This document shows, piece by piece, positions 33,442 to 36,343 of a stretch of 36,343 bases of DNA (position 1 is its first letter; every line of letters begins with the position of its first letter). Under the pieces are notes generated by a model that was given only the letters and a program-made list of their open reading frames with translations, made no database searches and was not told the DNA's origin. The translations under genes and the position numbers were made by a program. Origin of the DNA: Xanthobacteraceae bacterium (GTDB lineage Bacteria > Pseudomonadota > Alphaproteobacteria > Rhizobiales > Xanthobacteraceae); assembly GCA_030037885.1 (NCBI GenBank), contig JASHPU010000288.1, forward strand, positions 1 to 36,343. Direction: 5' to 3'.

Positions 33442-33822
33442 TCAGCGCGCCATCGCCTCGGCCAGAATGACGATGCAACGGCGCTGCCGCGCATCGCCGA
33501 TGCTCATGAACGCTCTGGTCAACGCCAGTCCGTCGGCGCTCGTCAGGAAATCCGACATGTACGATGGCAGCGCCGCGTGCCTGCTGCCGGACGTGGGAAA
33601 ATCCTCGAAAAAGAAGCTGACCGGCACCTGCAGGATTTCAGCGAGCTGCTGCAAGCGGCCGGCGCCGATGCGGTTATGGCCTTTCTCGTATTTCTGCACC
33701 TGCTGAAACGAAACGCCGAGCCCCGCGGCGAGTTGCTCTTGCGACATATCGAGCATCAATCGCCGCATCCGCATGCGGACGCCGATTTGCCGATCAGCCG
33801 CGTTGGGACTCCTCTTCCCCAT
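33442..33822 (-). CDS. XRE-family helix-turn-helix regulator
   Basis: A 126-residue protein. The start MGKRSPNAAD at 33822 is preferred; an upstream in-frame start would add ten residues. The HTH_3 domain spans about 12-70: RMRMRRLMLDMSQEQLAAGL, GVSFQQVQKYEKGHNRI and LQQLAEILQVPVSFFFED, the cro/cI fold. The C-terminal 55 residues (MSDFLTSADGLALTRAFMSI, QRRCIVILAEAMA) are the extension found in many Bradyrhizobium small regulators. It likely controls itself and the downstream 65-residue gene. Confidence 0.9.
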   Translation of the reverse strand: MGKRSPNAADRQIGVRMRMRRLMLDMSQEQLAAGLGVSFQQVQKYEKGHNRIGAGRLQQLAEILQVPVSFFFEDFPTSGSRHAALPSYMSDFLTSADGLALTRAFMSIGDARQRRCIVILAEAMAR

Positions 33823-33887
33823 GCTCAATGCCACCGTACGATCGTGCCGCATTTGGCAGTCAAACGCCCCGACATTCGTTCAGCAAG

Positions 33888-33919
33888 CGTAGCCCGGAGT
33901 GCGCGAGTGCAATCCGGGA
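33888..33919. repeat. Degenerate copy of the 4567-4604 palindrome
   Basis: CGTAGCCCGGAGT followed by AATCCGGG after a 10-base loop, with the left arm shared with the palindrome at 4567 and the right arm incomplete. The rest of the gap 33823-34083 has no evident gene. Confidence 0.55.
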
Positions 33920-34083
33920 TTGGTGGTCAAGTGCACAAAACAAAGGGAGTTGAAAAGACGAAACGCCATATGGCCCTGCCGGGAGATCAGGATGCGATAT
34001 GCCCCAGCCTTGAAATCAGATTGGAAGCGGGACTGGAAAAGATTTGTTACGGGCGAGCGATGAGGCAGGCTAAATGCGGCGGC

Positions 34084-35043
34084 TCACCGCACCCGCGAGT
34101 GCGCCAGGAGACTGCTGAAACGCGCGGCTTCCTCATGCAGGAACTTGCCGAGCTGCTTCGAGTCCATATAGAAAATATCGACGCCTTGCTTGGCGAAGGC
34201 ATCGCGGACTTGTGGCAGCGCCAGAGCCTTGGCGATTTCCCTATCCAGGCGGGTGATGATTGGCGCTGGCGTGCCGCCCGTGGTCATGAAGCAAATCCAA
34301 CTATCTATCTGCAATTGAGACAATCCCGCCTCTGCCGACGTCGGGACGTCGGGAGCAAACGACGAACGTTGCGGCGATGTCACCGCCAATGCCCGCAGCG
34401 CCCCGTTGCGGACCTGCGGCAACAGCAGCGGAATGGTGCCAACCGCCAAGTCTACCCGGCCCGCGATCAGGTCCGGTATGGCCTTGATATTGCTTTCGTA
34501 GGGCACAAAGGTCAGGTCGATGCCGCCGTATTGCGCCAGCATTTCTGCTGCGAGGTGATTGGGCGTGCCGATCACCGATATCGCGATGCTCACGGATTTC
34601 GGTTTTTGCTTCGCGACGGCGATGACGTCGGTGATGGTCTTGGCGGGAAAAGCCGGCGACGCGACCAGCAGCATTTTCGCCGAAACCGCCATCGCCACCG
34701 GCACGAGGTCGCGCTCGTAGTCGAAGCCGGGATTTGGCAATAGCGTCGGGTTGACGGCCGCGTTCGCGCTGGTGACCAAAATCATATGGCCATCGGGCTC
34801 CGCCCTGGCCACCGCGCCGGCCGCAATATTGCCGCCGCCACCGGGCCGGTCTTCCACCACCACGGGCACGCCGATGGACGCGGCGAGGTCATTCGACAGC
34901 TCGCGCGGCACAATATCGACCAAACCGCCGGCCGCCGTGATCACCTCGAATCTGAGCGGCTTGTTGCCCGGCCAGTCCTGGGCACCGGCCGCCACCGGCG
35001 CCGCACAGAGCAAGCTAGCAACTAAAGCCGCTAATGCCTTCAT
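34084..35043 (-). CDS. Bug/TctC-family tricarboxylate transporter substrate-binding protein
   Basis: A 319-residue periplasmic protein with signal MKALAALVASLLCAAPVAAG (start ATG at 35043). The family blocks are PLRFEVITAAGGLVDIVPREL, VVVEDRPGGGGNIAAGAVARAEPDGHMILV, VAMAVSAKMLLV, FVPYESNIKAIPDLIAGRVDLAVG and RALAVTSPQRS. Bug proteins bind organic acids such as dicarboxylates, aromatic acids or amino acids. No tctAB membrane genes are in the window, so it is an orphan, as is common. Divergent from the LysR gene at 35190, which probably controls it. Confidence 0.93.
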   Translation of the reverse strand: MKALAALVASLLCAAPVAAGAQDWPGNKPLRFEVITAAGGLVDIVPRELSNDLAASIGVPVVVEDRPGGGGNIAAGAVARAEPDGHMILVTSANAAVNPTLLPNPGFDYERDLVPVAMAVSAKMLLVASPAFPAKTITDVIAVAKQKPKSVSIAISVIGTPNHLAAEMLAQYGGIDLTFVPYESNIKAIPDLIAGRVDLAVGTIPLLLPQVRNGALRALAVTSPQRSSFAPDVPTSAEAGLSQLQIDSWICFMTTGGTPAPIITRLDREIAKALALPQVRDAFAKQGVDIFYMDSKQLGKFLHEEAARFSSLLAHSRVR

Positions 35044-35189
35044 TGCCTGCACTGCCCGGATCGGCCGTATTTCGTTGACGCAGCAACCTCTTAGTGTAGT
35101 TTACGGAGTCGGGCAAGCGCGTAGCGCGACTGTCAAGTATCCCATTGCGCGCCCGGCGCGGTCAGCTTTCGAAGTGACGGAGGCCCTTA

Positions 35190-36236
35190 GTGGATTTGCG
35201 TCAGCTTCGTTACTTCGTCGGGATCGTCCAGGCCGGCAGCGTGTCGCGGGCCGCCGATCGGCTGCACGTTGCGCAATCCGCGATCAGCCATCACCTCGGC
35301 ATGCTGGAAGCGGAGTTGGACCGGGAACTGGTCACGCGCGGACCAAAAGGCATTCTGCTCACCGAAGCGGGAAGCGTGCTCTACCGTCATGCCGAGGCAA
35401 TCCTACGGCATCTGGAATTTGCCAAACGAGAATCCCAGAGCGCGCCTAATAAAGTCCCTTCAGGGCGCGTCTCTATCGGACTTCCACATGCAATAGCGTC
35501 GATCTTGAGCTACGAATTATTTATACGGGTACGAAGCGTGTACCCGCAGATCGCGCTACATCTCAGCGATGGAAACAGTTCGCTGCTGCGCGAACGGCTG
35601 CTCAACGGCCGTCTCGACATCGCCGTGCTGTTCGCCGACCGACACGAGCGCGGCCTTGCGGTCGAACCGCTGCTGTTGGACGAACTGTTCTATGTGACGG
35701 CGGACTCGGATACTACGCCGATACGACTTGCCGAAGTGCCGCAACGTCCGCTGTTGGAATGCGGTCCCGGCAGCAACAGTCGGCATGTCGCTGAGGCGGC
35801 GTTCAAGCAATACGGAATCACCGTCACGCCGATTGCCGAATTCGACACATTGAGCGCGCTTCGCAGCGCCATCGCGTCCGGTATCGGCAACGCGATCCTG
35901 TCATGGTCCGCGCTTTACGACGGCGATCGGGAAATAGCGCTCAATCACCGGCGCATTGCCGACGCGAAGCTGGTTCGGACTATTGCGCTGTGCTTTTCCG
36001 AGGTGGTCGAGCGCACCGCCGCGATCGACGCCGTAGCGAAGACTTTGAAATCGCTGGTCCGCGAACCGGTCGAAAGCGGCACTTGGCAGGGGGTCTCGCT
36101 GATTGAGCCGAGCCGTGAGCCGGAGCGTGCGCGGGTCCCCGCAACAGCGAACGCGGACGCGGCAGAGGATAACGGGAACCGGCTGCACCCGCGAGCTGGG
36201 CGCCGAGCCGAAGATCATGAGTCCGAGCGAGCTTGA
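35190..36236 (+). CDS. LysR-family regulator with an extended, foreign C-terminus
   Basis: A 348-residue LysR protein. It starts with GTG at 35190 behind GGAGG. The winged helix-turn-helix is RQLRYFVGIVQAGSVSRAAD and LHVAQSAISHHLGMLEAEL. The effector domain carries GRVSIGLPHA, LRERLLNGRLDIAVLF and GIGNAILSW, and matches Nac/CbbR-like members of about 300 residues. From about residue 305 (SLIEPSREPERARV) the chain no longer resembles LysR and is rich in Arg, Ala and Glu. The DNA under it reads in another frame as the tail of a Bug gene, so the extra 45 residues are probably a fusion by deletion. Divergent from the Bug gene it likely controls. Confidence 0.9.
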   Translation: MDLRQLRYFVGIVQAGSVSRAADRLHVAQSAISHHLGMLEAELDRELVTRGPKGILLTEAGSVLYRHAEAILRHLEFAKRESQSAPNKVPSGRVSIGLPHAIASILSYELFIRVRSVYPQIALHLSDGNSSLLRERLLNGRLDIAVLFADRHERGLAVEPLLLDELFYVTADSDTTPIRLAEVPQRPLLECGPGSNSRHVAEAAFKQYGITVTPIAEFDTLSALRSAIASGIGNAILSWSALYDGDREIALNHRRIADAKLVRTIALCFSEVVERTAAIDAVAKTLKSLVREPVESGTWQGVSLIEPSREPERARVPATANADAAEDNGNRLHPRAGRRAEDHESERA

Positions 36237-36306
36237 CGCCTTCATTGCCGCCGATACGCAACGCTGGGCGAGGGCCGTCAAATTCTCCGCGGCACAAGTC
36301 GATTGA
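36190..36306 (+). pseudogene. C-terminal remnant of a Bug/TctC gene
   Basis: In the frame ending at the TGA 36304-36306 the peptide reads RELGAEPKIM, SPSELDAFIA, ADTQRWARAV and KFSAAQVD. This is the standard Bug/TctC C-terminus (LGAEP ... SPxExxxFIxxExxRW ... VVKxAG). No start codon or body of the gene precedes it; the upstream DNA is the LysR reading frame. The segment ATANADAAEDNGNRL in the LysR frame may be older Bug sequence just before a frameshift. It overlaps the last 47 bases of the LysR gene. Confidence 0.8.
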
Positions 36307-36343
36307 TGCCGTAGAATGAATATTTCATAGTCAATTCAATATC

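Noticed and set aside
33175-34743. 522-codon open frame on the plus strand
   Set aside because: Antisense of the XRE and Bug genes and runs through a palindromic repeat; composition is that of a shadow.

Overview
The window looks like chromosomal DNA of an alphaproteobacterium of the Rhizobiales, most like the Bradyrhizobium/Rhodopseudomonas group. This rests on high GC, the gene run Suv3-like helicase - S4 protein - fdxA - carD, an alphaproteobacterial L28 gene, many ABC/Bug uptake genes, and short palindromic repeats of the kind scattered through genomes of that group. The taxonomic call is inference from gene content.

Layout. 1-3787 (minus): branched-chain-amino-acid-type (aromatic or organic acid) ABC uptake operon livH-livM-binding protein-livG, with livG cut by the window edge. 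4038-4559 (plus): an AT-rich orphan GIY-YIG-type nuclease-like gene. 4633-6969 (minus): two secreted proteins of unknown function behind a good sigma70-type promoter. 7322-8986 (plus): a Tat-exported berberine-bridge-type flavin oxidase. 9131-9505 (minus): a small membrane protein resembling the end of a two-helix K+ channel.

9618-17655 is a catabolic region in two converging operons. Plus strand: VOC protein, class A flavin monooxygenase of the 2,6-dihydroxypyridine hydroxylase type, luciferase-like monooxygenase, CaiB-type CoA transferase. Minus strand: FMN alpha-hydroxy-acid oxidase, crotonase, 4,5-dihydroxyphthalate-decarboxylase-like protein. Together with the Liv transporter this suggests uptake and CoA-dependent breakdown of an aromatic or N-heteroaromatic acid; the substrate is unknown. 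17843-21135 holds a LysR regulator, a cupin, a broken SDR gene, an MFS transporter and a PptA-type tautomerase. A conserved 34-bp block sits upstream of both the cupin and the MFS operons, so this looks like a small LysR regulon.

21456-22050 holds tRNA-Arg(CCT) and an AT-richer small secreted protein. 22295-33138 is mostly housekeeping: a degenerate staphylococcal-nuclease-like protein, an M48 lipoprotein protease, a DUF4118 membrane protein, an LTXXQ-type protein, CarD, FdxA, Hsp15-like S4 protein, Suv3-like helicase, DUF3108 protein and L28. 33244-36306 holds a small XRE regulator operon, a Bug/TctC binding protein and a divergent LysR gene whose 3' end runs into the out-of-frame tail of a lost Bug gene.

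The most interesting signals are the shared LysR operator, two ~115-bp long-stem hairpins with a common core but different arms, the nuclease with altered active-site residues next to a pentad repeat, a helically phased CTTG array, and several gene remnants. I saw no CRISPR array, no transposase and no prophage.
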